DNA of 64,000 nucleotides, from positions 1,550,001-1,614,000 of the forward strand of contig NZ_CP004393.1 of assembly GCF_000819565.1 (NCBI RefSeq), written 5' to 3'. The notes under the pieces are model-generated. The model had not been told where the DNA came from. It saw only the letters and a list, made by a program, of their open reading frames with translations, and did not search any database. This DNA is from Celeribacter indicus (GTDB taxonomy: Bacteria > Pseudomonadota > Alphaproteobacteria > Rhodobacterales > Rhodobacteraceae). Of this stretch, positions 9,557-17,107 are shown one piece after another. The number at the start of each line of letters is the position of its first letter. The first letter of the stretch is position 1. The position numbers and the translations under genes were made by a program.

Positions 9557-9578
9557 CTCACACCGGGCTCACACCGGG
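9557..9578. repeat. Two tandem copies of an 11-bp unit (ctcacaccggg)
   Basis: The perfect copies 9557-9567 and 9568-9578 lie in the gap between the DUF2892 start and the mmsA stop. No function is evident. Confidence 0.8.
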
Positions 9579-9660
9579 GCGGATGTTCGGTCCATGCAGG
9601 AAAATGGCGGAATCCCGTCAGAGATCCCGCCACGCCGTGCGATTTATCCTGCTTTCGGAG

Positions 9661-11160
9661 TCAGTCCATCGCCCGGAAATTGAGCGCCGCCCCCTCGCGG
9701 ATGCCGGAGAACCAGCGCGCGGTGACCTTCTTCGTCTTGGTGTAGAAGCGGAAGGCGTCGGGCCCGTACTGGTCGAGATCGCCGAAGGCCGATTTCTTCC
9801 ACCCGCCGAAGGAATAGTAGGAGAGCGGCACGGGGATCGGGAAGTTGACGCCGACCATGCCGACGTCGACGCGGGAAACGAAGTCGCGCGCGGTGTCGCC
9901 ATCGGCGGTATAGATCGCCGTGCCGTTGCCGTAGTCGTTGTCGAGGATGAGCTGGAGCGCCTCCTCGTAACTGTCCGTCCGCACCGTCGACAGGACCGGG
10001 CCGAAGATCTCCTGCCTGTAGATCTCCATCTCCGGGGTGACGTTGTCGAACAGGGTCGGCCCGACGAAATAGCCGTTCTCGTAGCCCTGGATCGTGATCC
10101 CGCGCCCGTCGGTGACGAGGGTCGCGCCCTGCTCGACGCCGGAGGCGATCAGCCCCTCGACGCGCTCCTTCGCCTGCGCGGTGATCAGCGGGCCGTAATC
10201 CACGTCGTCGCCTGCCGTGTAGGGGGCGACCTTCAGCTTCTCGATCTTCGGCACGAGCTTTCCGATCAGCGCGTCGGCGGTCTCCCGGCCCACGGGCACC
10301 GCGACCGAGACCGCCATGCAGCGTTCGCCCGCCGCGCCGTAGCCCGCCCCGATCAGCGCATCGGCGGCCTTGTCGAGATCGGCATCGGGCATGACGATCA
10401 TGTGGTTCTTTGCGCCGCCGAAACATTGCGCGCGCTTGCCGGTGGTCGCCGCGCGCCCGTAGATATATTGCGCGATCGGCGTGGAACCGACGAAGCCGAC
10501 GGCCTGGACGGTCTCGTTGTCGAGGATCGCGTCGACCACGTCCTTGTCGCCATGCACGACCTGCAACACCCCGTCGGGAAGCCCCGCCTTGGTGAAGAGG
10601 TCCGCGAGCATGAGCGAGGTCATCGGCGTGCGCTCGGACGGCTTGAGGATCATCGCATTGCCGGAGACGATGGCGGGGGCCATCTTCCACAGCGGGATCA
10701 TCGCCGGGAAGTTGAAGGGCGTGATGCCCGCAACCACGCCGAGCGGCTGGCGGATCGCGTAGAGGTCGATGCCGGGGCCGGCGTCGCCGGTGAACTCGCC
10801 CTTGAGCAGCGCCGGCGCGCCCATGCAGACCTCGACCACCTCGAGGCCACGCTGGATGTCGCCCTTCGCGTCCGGGAGCGTCTTGCCATGTTCGCGCGAC
10901 AGGCATTCGGCGAGCGCGTCCATGTTGTCCTCGATCAACTGGCCGAATTTCATCATCACGCGGGCGCGGCGCTGCGGGTTCACGCGGGCCCAGGCGATCT
11001 GGGCCGCGGCGGCCTTCTCCACCGCGGCATCGAGCTCGGCGGGGGTGGCAAGCGGCACACGGGCGATCACCTCGCCCGTCGCGGGATTGCGCACTTCGGA
11101 AAAGCGGCCGGAGGTGCCCGCCACCCCGGCGCCGTTGATATAGTGTGTCAGGTCTTCCAT
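9661..11160 (-). CDS. mmsA: Methylmalonate-semialdehyde dehydrogenase (CoA-acylating)
   Basis: 499-residue aldehyde dehydrogenase that converts malonate or methylmalonate semialdehyde with CoA and NAD+ to acetyl-CoA or propionyl-CoA, in valine, beta-alanine and myo-inositol breakdown. Asn150 (PFNFP) and the nucleophile Cys281 (GERCMAVS) are present. FGGAKNH replaces the usual ELGGK, so the general-base Glu is absent, as is typical of the CoA-acylating MmsA group. The ATG has a GGAGGAT site. It is divergent from a LysR gene 102 nt away, a likely regulator. Confidence 0.95.
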   Translation of the reverse strand: MEDLTHYINGAGVAGTSGRFSEVRNPATGEVIARVPLATPAELDAAVEKAAAAQIAWARVNPQRRARVMMKFGQLIEDNMDALAECLSREHGKTLPDAKGDIQRGLEVVEVCMGAPALLKGEFTGDAGPGIDLYAIRQPLGVVAGITPFNFPAMIPLWKMAPAIVSGNAMILKPSERTPMTSLMLADLFTKAGLPDGVLQVVHGDKDVVDAILDNETVQAVGFVGSTPIAQYIYGRAATTGKRAQCFGGAKNHMIVMPDADLDKAADALIGAGYGAAGERCMAVSVAVPVGRETADALIGKLVPKIEKLKVAPYTAGDDVDYGPLITAQAKERVEGLIASGVEQGATLVTDGRGITIQGYENGYFVGPTLFDNVTPEMEIYRQEIFGPVLSTVRTDSYEEALQLILDNDYGNGTAIYTADGDTARDFVSRVDVGMVGVNFPIPVPLSYYSFGGWKKSAFGDLDQYGPDAFRFYTKTKKVTARWFSGIREGAALNFRAMD

Positions 11161-11227
11161 CGGATCCTCCTGTCCTGGTCGCGGGCAGGTTACTCTTGCG
11201 AAATTGGGTCAAAAAGGGCGAAGAATT

Positions 11228-11240
11228 CAAAAACGTTTTG
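11228..11240. promoter_or_regulatory. Candidate operator in the mmsA/LysR divergent region
   Basis: The 13-bp dyad CAAAAACGTTTTG lies between the divergent starts, 22 nt before the LysR ATG. The gap is A+T-rich compared with its surroundings. Its position suits LysR autoregulation and mmsA control, but no full promoter was defined. Confidence 0.35.
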
Positions 11241-11262
11241 CAGGAATGCAGGGAGGACGGAT

Positions 11263-12162
11263 ATGAGCCTGAACTGGGACGATCTTCGGGTGTTCCTGGC
11301 GGTGGTCCGCACCGAAAGCCTGTCGGGCGCGGGGCGGCTGCTGCGGATCGACCCGGCGACGGTCGGGCGCCGCGTCGCGCGGCTCGAGGAGGCGACGGGC
11401 ACCACGCTCTTCGCGAAATCGCCGCAGGGCTATGAGCTGACGCGGGACGGCGGGCGTCTGCTCGCCCATGTCGAGAGCGCCGAGCAGGCGGTGGTCCTCG
11501 GGCTCGAGGAGATCGCGGAGGAGGGGGAGCGCGGGCTCAAGGGGGTGATCCGCGTCGGTGCGCCCGACGGCTGCGCGAATTACGTGCTGCCGCGGGTCGT
11601 CGCCCGAATCGCGGCCTTCCATCCCGAGCTCGAGGTGCAGATCATCGCCCAGCCGCGGCTCTTCAACCTCTCGAAGCGCGAGGTGGACCTCGTCGTGAGC
11701 GTGTCGGCGCCGACGGCCGGCCGCTTCCTCGTCCAGAAGATCACCGACTACCATCTGTCGCTTTCCGCGATGCGCCCCTACCTGCACGAGCACCCGCAGA
11801 TCGCCACGGTGGCGGATCTCTCGCGGCACAGGATCGTGGGATACGTGCCGGACCTGATCTTCGACAAGGAGCTCGACTATCTCGAGGAAATCGGCGTGAA
11901 ACGGGTCGATTACACGTCGAATTCCGTCTCCGTCCAGCTCAACATGATCCGCGCCGGGCTGGGCGTGGGGGTGGTGCACGAGTTCTGCCTGCCCTATGTG
12001 CCCGAGCTCGTGCGCGTGCTGCCCGAGGCGGTGCGGCTGCGGCGCGCCTTCTATCTCGTGCGGCACGAGGACGATCGCAAGGTGGAGCGGCTGAACCGGT
12101 TTGCCGAGGCGCTGAGCGAGCACATGCGGGCGGTGGTGCGGGAGCTCGAAGGCGGCGCTTGA
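11263..12162 (+). CDS. LysR-family transcriptional regulator, divergent from mmsA
   Basis: 299-residue LysR protein. The N-terminal winged helix is DLRVFLAVVRTESLSGAGRLLRIDPATVGRRVARLE, and the substrate-binding domain follows from about residue 90. The ATG at 11263 has GGGAGGACGG upstream; the same frame stays open for 1.6 kb further upstream, but that is antisense to mmsA. Divergent placement suggests it controls mmsA; the effector is unknown. Confidence 0.9.
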   Translation: MSLNWDDLRVFLAVVRTESLSGAGRLLRIDPATVGRRVARLEEATGTTLFAKSPQGYELTRDGGRLLAHVESAEQAVVLGLEEIAEEGERGLKGVIRVGAPDGCANYVLPRVVARIAAFHPELEVQIIAQPRLFNLSKREVDLVVSVSAPTAGRFLVQKITDYHLSLSAMRPYLHEHPQIATVADLSRHRIVGYVPDLIFDKELDYLEEIGVKRVDYTSNSVSVQLNMIRAGLGVGVVHEFCLPYVPELVRVLPEAVRLRRAFYLVRHEDDRKVERLNRFAEALSEHMRAVVRELEGGA

Positions 12163-12257
12163 CAGGAGGCGCACCCTCGGAGGACGCTGATATACAGGGA
12201 GAAACCGGGGCGGAGACCACTGCATTGTCACGCCGGAGACGGCAAAAGGGAGGCGCC

Positions 12258-12692
12258 ATGCTCGTTGGACAGATACTGAAGAACAAGTCGATCGCGGAGA
12301 CCATCACGATCGCACCGGACAAGACGCTGGGTGAGGCGGCGGAGGTTCTCTCCGAACGCCGGATCGGGGCGCTGATCGTCGCGACACGGCCGGCGGTGCC
12401 CGAAGGCATCCTGTCGGAACGCGACATCGTGCGCGAGATCGGCCGGGCCGGGCCAGAGGCGCTCACGCACAAGGTCTCGGATTACATGACCGCAAAGCTC
12501 GTCACCTGCGCGCCGGAGGACACGGCGCTTGCCGTGCTCGAGAAGATGAGCGCGGGCCGGTTCCGCCACATGCCGGTGATGGAGGGGGACAGGATGATCG
12601 GCCTTGTCTCCATCGGCGATGTGGTCCAGGCGCGGCTCGAACAGCTCGCGATGGAGAACGACGCGCTCGAAGGGATGATCATGGGCCACTGA
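12258..12692 (+). CDS. CBS-domain protein
   Basis: 144-residue protein made of two CBS repeats (about 10-62 and 75-128), the Bateman module that binds adenine nucleotides. Typical pieces are ILSERDIVREI in the first repeat and FRHMPVMEGDRMIGLVSIGDVV in the second. No other domain is present, so it is probably a stand-alone energy sensor. AAAGGGAGG precedes the ATG. The partner cannot be told from context. Confidence 0.9.
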   Translation: MLVGQILKNKSIAETITIAPDKTLGEAAEVLSERRIGALIVATRPAVPEGILSERDIVREIGRAGPEALTHKVSDYMTAKLVTCAPEDTALAVLEKMSAGRFRHMPVMEGDRMIGLVSIGDVVQARLEQLAMENDALEGMIMGH

Positions 12693-12813
12693 GCCCGTCG
12701 CGCGCGGATGTCGCGCGGGATTTCCTCCGGCTGCGGGGCCTTGCGCCCCGAAGCCCCTTGATTTCGCATCTGCAATATTGTTGCGTGCGCAGCAAGGCAA
12801 GAGGAGGACATCC

Positions 12814-13308
12814 ATGCGCATCGGTCTTTACCCCGGCACATTCGACCCGGTGACCCACGGTCACGGCGACATCATCCGGCGCGCATGCGCGCTGGTGGAC
12901 CGGCTGGTGATCGGCGTGGCGATCAACCGCGACAAGGGACCGCTGTTCTCGCTCGACGAGCGGGTGGACATGCTCCAGGCGGTGACGCGGGGCATGGCGC
13001 GGGAGACGGGATGCGACATCGTGGTGCACCCGTTCGAGAACCTGCTGATCCAGTGCGCGCGCGACGTGAATGCCTCGATCCTGATCCGCGGGCTGCGCGC
13101 GGTGGCGGATTTCGAATACGAATATCAGATGGTCGGCATGAACCGCGCCCTCGACAGCTCGGTCGAGACGGTCTTTCTCATGGCCGACGCGCGCCACCAG
13201 GCGATCGCCTCCAAGCTCGTGAAGGAGATCGCACGGCTCGAGGGCGACATCTCGAAATTCGTCGACCCGCTGGTGGCGACGCGGCTTCTGGCGAAATTCG
13301 ACCGCTGA
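12814..13308 (+). CDS. coaD: Phosphopantetheine adenylyltransferase
   Basis: 164-residue nucleotidyltransferase that makes dephospho-CoA from 4'-phosphopantetheine and ATP, the penultimate step of CoA synthesis. The N-terminal GTFDPVTHGHGDI carries the family (T/H)xGH motif (Thr14-His17); RGLRAVADFEYE and the adenylate-binding tail EIARLEGDISKFV are also present. GAGGAGG lies 7 nt before the ATG. Length is normal for bacterial CoaD. Confidence 0.97.
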   Translation: MRIGLYPGTFDPVTHGHGDIIRRACALVDRLVIGVAINRDKGPLFSLDERVDMLQAVTRGMARETGCDIVVHPFENLLIQCARDVNASILIRGLRAVADFEYEYQMVGMNRALDSSVETVFLMADARHQAIASKLVKEIARLEGDISKFVDPLVATRLLAKFDR

Positions 13309-13314
13309 GCCGCC

Positions 13315-13473
13315 TCAGCCGTAGACCGCGGCGCGCGCGAGGGCGCAGGCGCGGCCATGGTCGAGGGCCAGATCGGCCTTCGTGCGGGCGGGCAGGGCGT
13401 CGAGCTCGGCCAGCGTGCGCCGATAGGCGGCGCGTTTCCGGGCGGCGGTTCGCAGGGAGAGGAACATGGTCAT
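13315..13473 (-). CDS. Small DUF1127-like protein
   Basis: 52-residue basic protein with the pattern RAAYRRTLAELDALPARTKADLALDHG, which resembles the short DUF1127 proteins common in Rhodobacterales. AAAGGA lies 9 nt before the ATG. The stop is 6 nt from the convergent coaD stop. DUF1127 members have been linked to RNA binding and growth control, but this copy diverges (ALDHG for the usual DIG), so the family call is tentative. Confidence 0.55.
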   Translation of the reverse strand: MTMFLSLRTAARKRAAYRRTLAELDALPARTKADLALDHGRACALARAAVYG

Positions 13474-13609
13474 CGGTCCGGTCCTTTCGGGGCTCGGGGG
13501 GGCGTTCGGGGTGCGCGGTGGCGCTTCCCGAAATCTGGGCCTGCTGCACCGCAGAAACAACCGACATGCGGGAAAGGGCGCCATGCGCCCGCTGCAACGC
13601 CGCGGCGGA

Positions 13610-14260
13610 TCAGAAATCCGGCAGTACGCCGATGGCGACGAACCCCTTGAGCACCGCATCGACCGCGACGGCGGCAAGCACCATGCCCATGACCCGGCTG
13701 ACGATGGCCGCGCCGGTCTCGCGCAGCAGGCGCAGGATCGGCTCGGCGGCGAGCAGCAGCAGCAGGGTGATGAGCAGGATCACCGTCATGATCGCCGCGG
13801 TCATCGCCTGATGCGCATAGGAAAAGCGGTCGTTGTCCGTGAGCATCACCACGGCGAGCATCGCGCCGGGGGAGGCGATGGAGGGCATGGCGAGCGGAAA
13901 GACGGAGACGCGCCTGGCCTGGAGCCGCTGGTCCTTCTGGGGATGGGCGACCTGCGCCGCCTCGTGGGAAGGCTTGCCGTCGCCGAAGATCATCGTCAGC
14001 GCGAAGAGGAAGAGCACCAGCCCGCCCGCGATCTGGAAGGACGGGAGGCCGAGGCCGAGCGCCTCGAGCACGGTCTGGCCGAAGGCGATGAACATCAGCA
14101 GGATGACGAAGGCGATGAGCACCGCACGGGCGGCGACCATGCGCGTGAGCTTCGGCGACAGCGGCGCGGTGGCGCCGATGAAGACCGGCAGCGTGCCGAT
14201 CGGATCTATGACCACCCACAGGGTGATGAACTCGCTCAGAATCGTCGTCATGCTCGGCAT
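13610..14260 (-). CDS. MarC-family integral membrane protein
   Basis: 216-residue membrane protein with six predicted helices (starting near FITLWVVIDPIGTLPVFIGAT, LIAFVILLMFIAF, IAGGLVLFLFALTMIFG, LAMPSIASPGAMLAVVML, MTVILLITLLLLL and VMGMVLAAVAVDAVLKGF). DPIGTLPVF and FPLAMPSIASPGA are the two conserved MarC half-sites. The physiological role of the family is unknown; the old link to multiple antibiotic resistance has not held. Met4 is an alternative start. Confidence 0.92.
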   Translation of the reverse strand: MPSMTTILSEFITLWVVIDPIGTLPVFIGATAPLSPKLTRMVAARAVLIAFVILLMFIAFGQTVLEALGLGLPSFQIAGGLVLFLFALTMIFGDGKPSHEAAQVAHPQKDQRLQARRVSVFPLAMPSIASPGAMLAVVMLTDNDRFSYAHQAMTAAIMTVILLITLLLLLAAEPILRLLRETGAAIVSRVMGMVLAAVAVDAVLKGFVAIGVLPDF

Positions 14261-14302
14261 CGGGGGCCCTCGGTCTCCTTTCCTGCGGATGCGCGAGACA
14301 CG

Positions 14303-14331
14303 AAAACGCTCCGGACCGACAGCCCGGAGCG
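14303..14331 (-). terminator. Rho-independent terminator for gap1
   Basis: On the minus strand, an 8-bp stem CGCTCCGG/CCGGAGCG (14307-14314 with 14324-14331) with a 9-nt loop is followed by TTTT. It lies about 55 nt beyond the gap1 stop and before marC. Confidence 0.65.
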
Positions 14332-14384
14332 CCTTTCTCCCGTTCGCGCGGGATAGCTGCGTTTCGGCAGCGAGTATAGCGTGC

Positions 14385-15386
14385 TCAGATCAGCTTGCCC
14401 ATAGCGACCGCCGTGTCCGCCATGCGGTTGGAAAAGCCCCATTCGTTGTCGTACCAGGACAGGATGCGGCACATCGACCCTTCCATCACCTTGGTCTGGT
14501 CCGTGTGGAAGACCGAGGAATGCGGATCGTGGTTGAAGTCCGAGGAGACGAGCTTGCCGTCGGTATAGCCGAGGACGCCCTTGAGCGGGCCGTCCGCCGC
14601 GGCGCGGATCTTCTCGTTGATCTCCTCGACCGAGGTGTCGCGCGCCGCCTCGAAGGTCAGGTCCACGACGGAGACGTTCGGCGTCGGCACGCGGATCGCC
14701 ACCCCGTCGAGCTTGCCGTTGAGCTCGGGCAGCACGAGGCCCACCGCCTTCGCCGCGCCGGTGGAGGTCGGGATCATCGACAGCGCCGCCGCGCGGGCGC
14801 GGTAGAGATCCTTGTGATAGGTGTCGAGGGTCGGCTGGTCGCCCGTGTAGCTGTGGATCGTGGTCATGAAGCCCTTGACGATGCCGAGCTCGTCGTTGAG
14901 CACCTTCGCCACCGGCGCGAGACAGTTCGTCGTGCAGGAGGCATTCGAGACGACAAGGTCGTCGGGCGTCAGCGCCGCGTGGTTCACCCCGTAGACGATG
15001 GTCTTGTCCGCGCCGGCCGAGGGGGCGGAGACGAGGACGCGCTTCGAGCCATTCTTCAGATGCGCCTCCGCCTTCTCCTTGGCGGTGAAGAGGCCGGTGC
15101 ATTCGAGCGCGATATCGACATCGGCCCAGGGCAGCTCCTCGGGATTGCGGATCGCCGTCACCTTGATCGGGCCGCGGCCGACGTCGATGCTGTCCTCGCC
15201 ATGGGTCACCTCGACCGGGAACCGGCCGTGCACCGAGTCGAATTGCAGCAGGTGGGCGTTGGTCTCGACCGGACCCAGGTCGTTGATCGCGACCACCTCG
15301 ATGTCGGTCCGGCCCGACTCGATGATGGCGCGCAGGACATTGCGTCCGATCCGTCCAAATCCGTTGATAGCTACTTTCACGGCCAT
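14385..15386 (-). CDS. gap: Glyceraldehyde-3-phosphate dehydrogenase, NAD-type (first copy)
   Basis: 333-residue type I GAPDH, which interconverts glyceraldehyde-3-phosphate and 1,3-bisphosphoglycerate. The Rossmann motif INGFGRIGR starts at residue 7; the catalytic Cys151 is in SNASCTTNC and its His partner in [10 protein letters not shown]. Asp36 (AINDLGP) marks NAD specificity in this family. AGGAGGTG lies upstream of the ATG. It is one of two gap paralogues in tandem, separated by a small membrane protein gene, and has an operator-like palindrome 103 nt upstream. Confidence 0.96.
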   Translation of the reverse strand: MAVKVAINGFGRIGRNVLRAIIESGRTDIEVVAINDLGPVETNAHLLQFDSVHGRFPVEVTHGEDSIDVGRGPIKVTAIRNPEELPWADVDIALECTGLFTAKEKAEAHLKNGSKRVLVSAPSAGADKTIVYGVNHAALTPDDLVVSNASCTTNCLAPVAKVLNDELGIVKGFMTTIHSYTGDQPTLDTYHKDLYRARAAALSMIPTSTGAAKAVGLVLPELNGKLDGVAIRVPTPNVSVVDLTFEAARDTSVEEINEKIRAAADGPLKGVLGYTDGKLVSSDFNHDPHSSVFHTDQTKVMEGSMCRILSWYDNEWGFSNRMADTAVAMGKLI

Positions 15387-15488
15387 GTCAGCACCTCCTA
15401 TGCGCTTTGGGGCGGCGGAAAGGCAGGGGATGCCCTCCCTGTGGAAAGGGGTCGTGGCGACAACGCCGCCGCGATCCGATCGTTCCGA

Positions 15489-15500
15489 GTTAACGCTAAC
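15489..15500. promoter_or_regulatory. Operator-like palindrome upstream of gap1
   Basis: GTTAACGCTAAC is nearly self-complementary. On the minus strand a TTGACG hexamer (15520-15525) lies just upstream and TGTTAG (15496-15501) follows after 18 nt, so the palindrome would cover the -10 region. Related sites occur before gap2 and tkt. Confidence 0.5.
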
Positions 15501-15541
15501 ATCGCGATCGTGCGTGAAACGTCAACCTCGAAGAGCCGCCG

Positions 15542-15685
15542 TCATCGCCAGAAGGCGACCCACCGGAGCAGGTCCAGGAATTTCCGGGTCAGGAAGAGCG
15601 ACCCGTCGCCCCCGTTCAGTCCGAAATCGAGGCCGAGCAGGATCACGACGAGGATCCCGATCCCGACGGCGATCTGATTTGTCAT
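15542..15685 (-). CDS. Small single-span membrane protein between the gap genes
   Basis: 47-residue protein: a hydrophobic helix (QIAVGIGILVVILLGLDFGL), then a short amphipathic end (FLTRKFLDLLRWVAFWR). A small protein of this kind is, from memory, common in Rhodobacterales; no function is known. The start MTNQIA was picked because the upstream extension runs through the gap2 terminator hairpin. It lies 42 nt upstream of the gap1 operator. Confidence 0.7.
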   Translation of the reverse strand: MTNQIAVGIGILVVILLGLDFGLNGGDGSLFLTRKFLDLLRWVAFWR

Positions 15686-15760
15686 GTCGCGCCAACCGTT
15701 CGTTCGCCGGCAGAATGCGGCAATTGCGGAGATAAAAAAAGGGGGCAGGCCGAAAACGGT

Positions 15761-15787
15761 AAAAAAACCCGGCGGTTGCCCGCCGGG
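15761..15787 (-). terminator. Rho-independent terminator for gap2
   Basis: On the minus strand an 8-bp G+C stem CCCGGCGG/CCGCCGGG (15780-15787 with 15768-15775) with a GCAA tetraloop is followed by seven T. It lies about 50 nt past the gap2 stop. Confidence 0.9.
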
Positions 15788-15837
15788 GAAAGCCACGTCA
15801 CAGGGTCGTTGCGACGTATACGTGAAGATCCGGGGGC

Positions 15838-16836
15838 CTAGATCAGCCGACCCATCGCCGCGGCGACATCGGCCATCCGCGCGGAAAAGCCCCATTCGTT
15901 GTCATACCACGCCAGCACGCGCACCGTGCGGCCGATCACCTTGGTCTGGTCGGGCGCGAAGATCGAGCTCTGGGTCGTATGGTTGAAGTCGATGGAGACC
16001 TTCGGCTCCGGGTCGTAGCCCAGCACCGCCCCCATATGGCCGGCGGCGGCTTCGCGCACGACCTCGTTCACGTCGTCCACCGTCACGTCGCGGCCCGCCT
16101 CGAAGGTGAGATCCACGGCGGAGACGTTCGGCGTGGGCACGCGCATCGCCGTACCGTCGAGCTTGCCCCTGAGTTCCGGCAACACCTCGCCGATCGCCTT
16201 CGCGGCGCCGGTGGAGGTCGGGATCATCGCCATCGCGGCGGCGCGGGCGCGGTAGAGATCCTTGTGCCGGCGGTCGAGCGTCGGCTGGTCGCCGGTGTAG
16301 GAATGGATCGTCGTCATGATGCCGCGCTCGATCCCGATGGCGTCGTTGAGCACCTTGGCGAGCGGCGCGAGGCAGTTCGTGGTGCAGGAGCCGTTCGACA
16401 CCATGCGCTCCTCCGCGCGCAGGTCGCGATGGTTCACGCCATAGACCACGGTGCGGTCCACGTTCTTCGCCGGGGCGGAGATCAGCACCTTCTTGGCGCC
16501 GCGGTCGAGATGGATGGCGGATGTGTGGCCGTCGTTGAACTTGCCGGTGCATTCGAGCACCACGTCGACGCCTTCCCAGTCGAGCTCGTTCGGATCGTAG
16601 GTCGACATGACCTGCATCGGCCCGTGGCCGATGTCCATCGTGTTGCCCTCGATGCGGACGGTGCCGCCGAAGCGGCCGTGGACGCTGTCGTATTTCAGGA
16701 GATGCGCATTGGTCTCGATCGGGCCGGTGGCGTTGATCTTCACCACCTCGACCTCGTTGAGGCCGGCCTCGGCGATATGGGCGAGCGTGCAGCGGCCGAT
16801 GCGGCCGAACCCGTTGATACCAAGTCTGATCGTCAT
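15838..16836 (-). CDS. gap2: Glyceraldehyde-3-phosphate dehydrogenase, second copy with altered cofactor site
   Basis: 332-residue GAPDH paralogue of the gene at 14.4-15.4 kb. The Rossmann motif INGFGRIGR, catalytic Cys151 (SNGSCTTNC) and [10 protein letters not shown] are intact. At position 36 it has Ala (INATGP) where the first copy has Asp; loss of this Asp is the classic change that lets GapB-type enzymes accept NADP. An anabolic (gluconeogenic or Calvin-type) role is therefore plausible but not shown. A strong terminator follows it, and three operator-like sites lie 76-120 nt upstream. Confidence 0.94.
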   Translation of the reverse strand: MTIRLGINGFGRIGRCTLAHIAEAGLNEVEVVKINATGPIETNAHLLKYDSVHGRFGGTVRIEGNTMDIGHGPMQVMSTYDPNELDWEGVDVVLECTGKFNDGHTSAIHLDRGAKKVLISAPAKNVDRTVVYGVNHRDLRAEERMVSNGSCTTNCLAPLAKVLNDAIGIERGIMTTIHSYTGDQPTLDRRHKDLYRARAAAMAMIPTSTGAAKAIGEVLPELRGKLDGTAMRVPTPNVSAVDLTFEAGRDVTVDDVNEVVREAAAGHMGAVLGYDPEPKVSIDFNHTTQSSIFAPDQTKVIGRTVRVLAWYDNEWGFSARMADVAAAMGRLI

Positions 16837-16911
16837 GATACGTCTCCCGAGATGTGATGCGCCGGCGGTTTCGCCCCTCCGTATACGGAGGTGTGCAATC
16901 GAGGAAAAGTA

Positions 16912-16956
16912 TTTAGCGCCAACATGTTAGCGAAAACATCCGCTGTTTGCGCTAAC
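16912..16956. promoter_or_regulatory. Three operator-like sites upstream of gap2
   Basis: Sites resembling GTTAGCGCTAAC lie at 16912-16923 (10/12 match), 16926-16937 (10/12) and 16945-16956 (11/12). Their centres are 14 and 19 bp apart. The palindrome type fits a LacI-family regulator; CceR of Rhodobacter, which controls central carbon genes, is a candidate recalled from the literature but unverified here. Confidence 0.5.
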
Positions 16957-17054
16957 GTGCCCGGCAATGCGGCGCCTCCCCTTCATCTGCTCGGAAATAT
17001 CTCGGGGTTCCAAAGGGGCAGCGCCCCTTTGCCTCCGGCGCCGCGCGCAACGGC

Positions 17055-17080
17055 AAAGACCCGCGCCGGCGGCGCGGGTC
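17055..17080 (-). terminator. Terminator-like hairpin downstream of tkt
   Basis: A 10-bp stem GACCCGCGCC/GGCGCGGGTC with a 3-nt loop lies 28 nt beyond the tkt stop; only three T follow on the minus strand, so termination may be partial. Confidence 0.55.
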
Positions 17081-17107
17081 CGTCCTGTCCTCCCCCTGCG
17101 GCGGGGG

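Noticed and set aside
9583..12162. A very long plus-strand open frame (859 codons) ending with the LysR gene
   Set aside because: The part before 11263 is antisense to mmsA and has no family likeness; only the LysR portion with its own ribosome site is real.
12734..12750. Terminator after the CBS gene
   Set aside because: There is a 6-bp G+C stem but no T-run, so it is not a convincing Rho-independent terminator.
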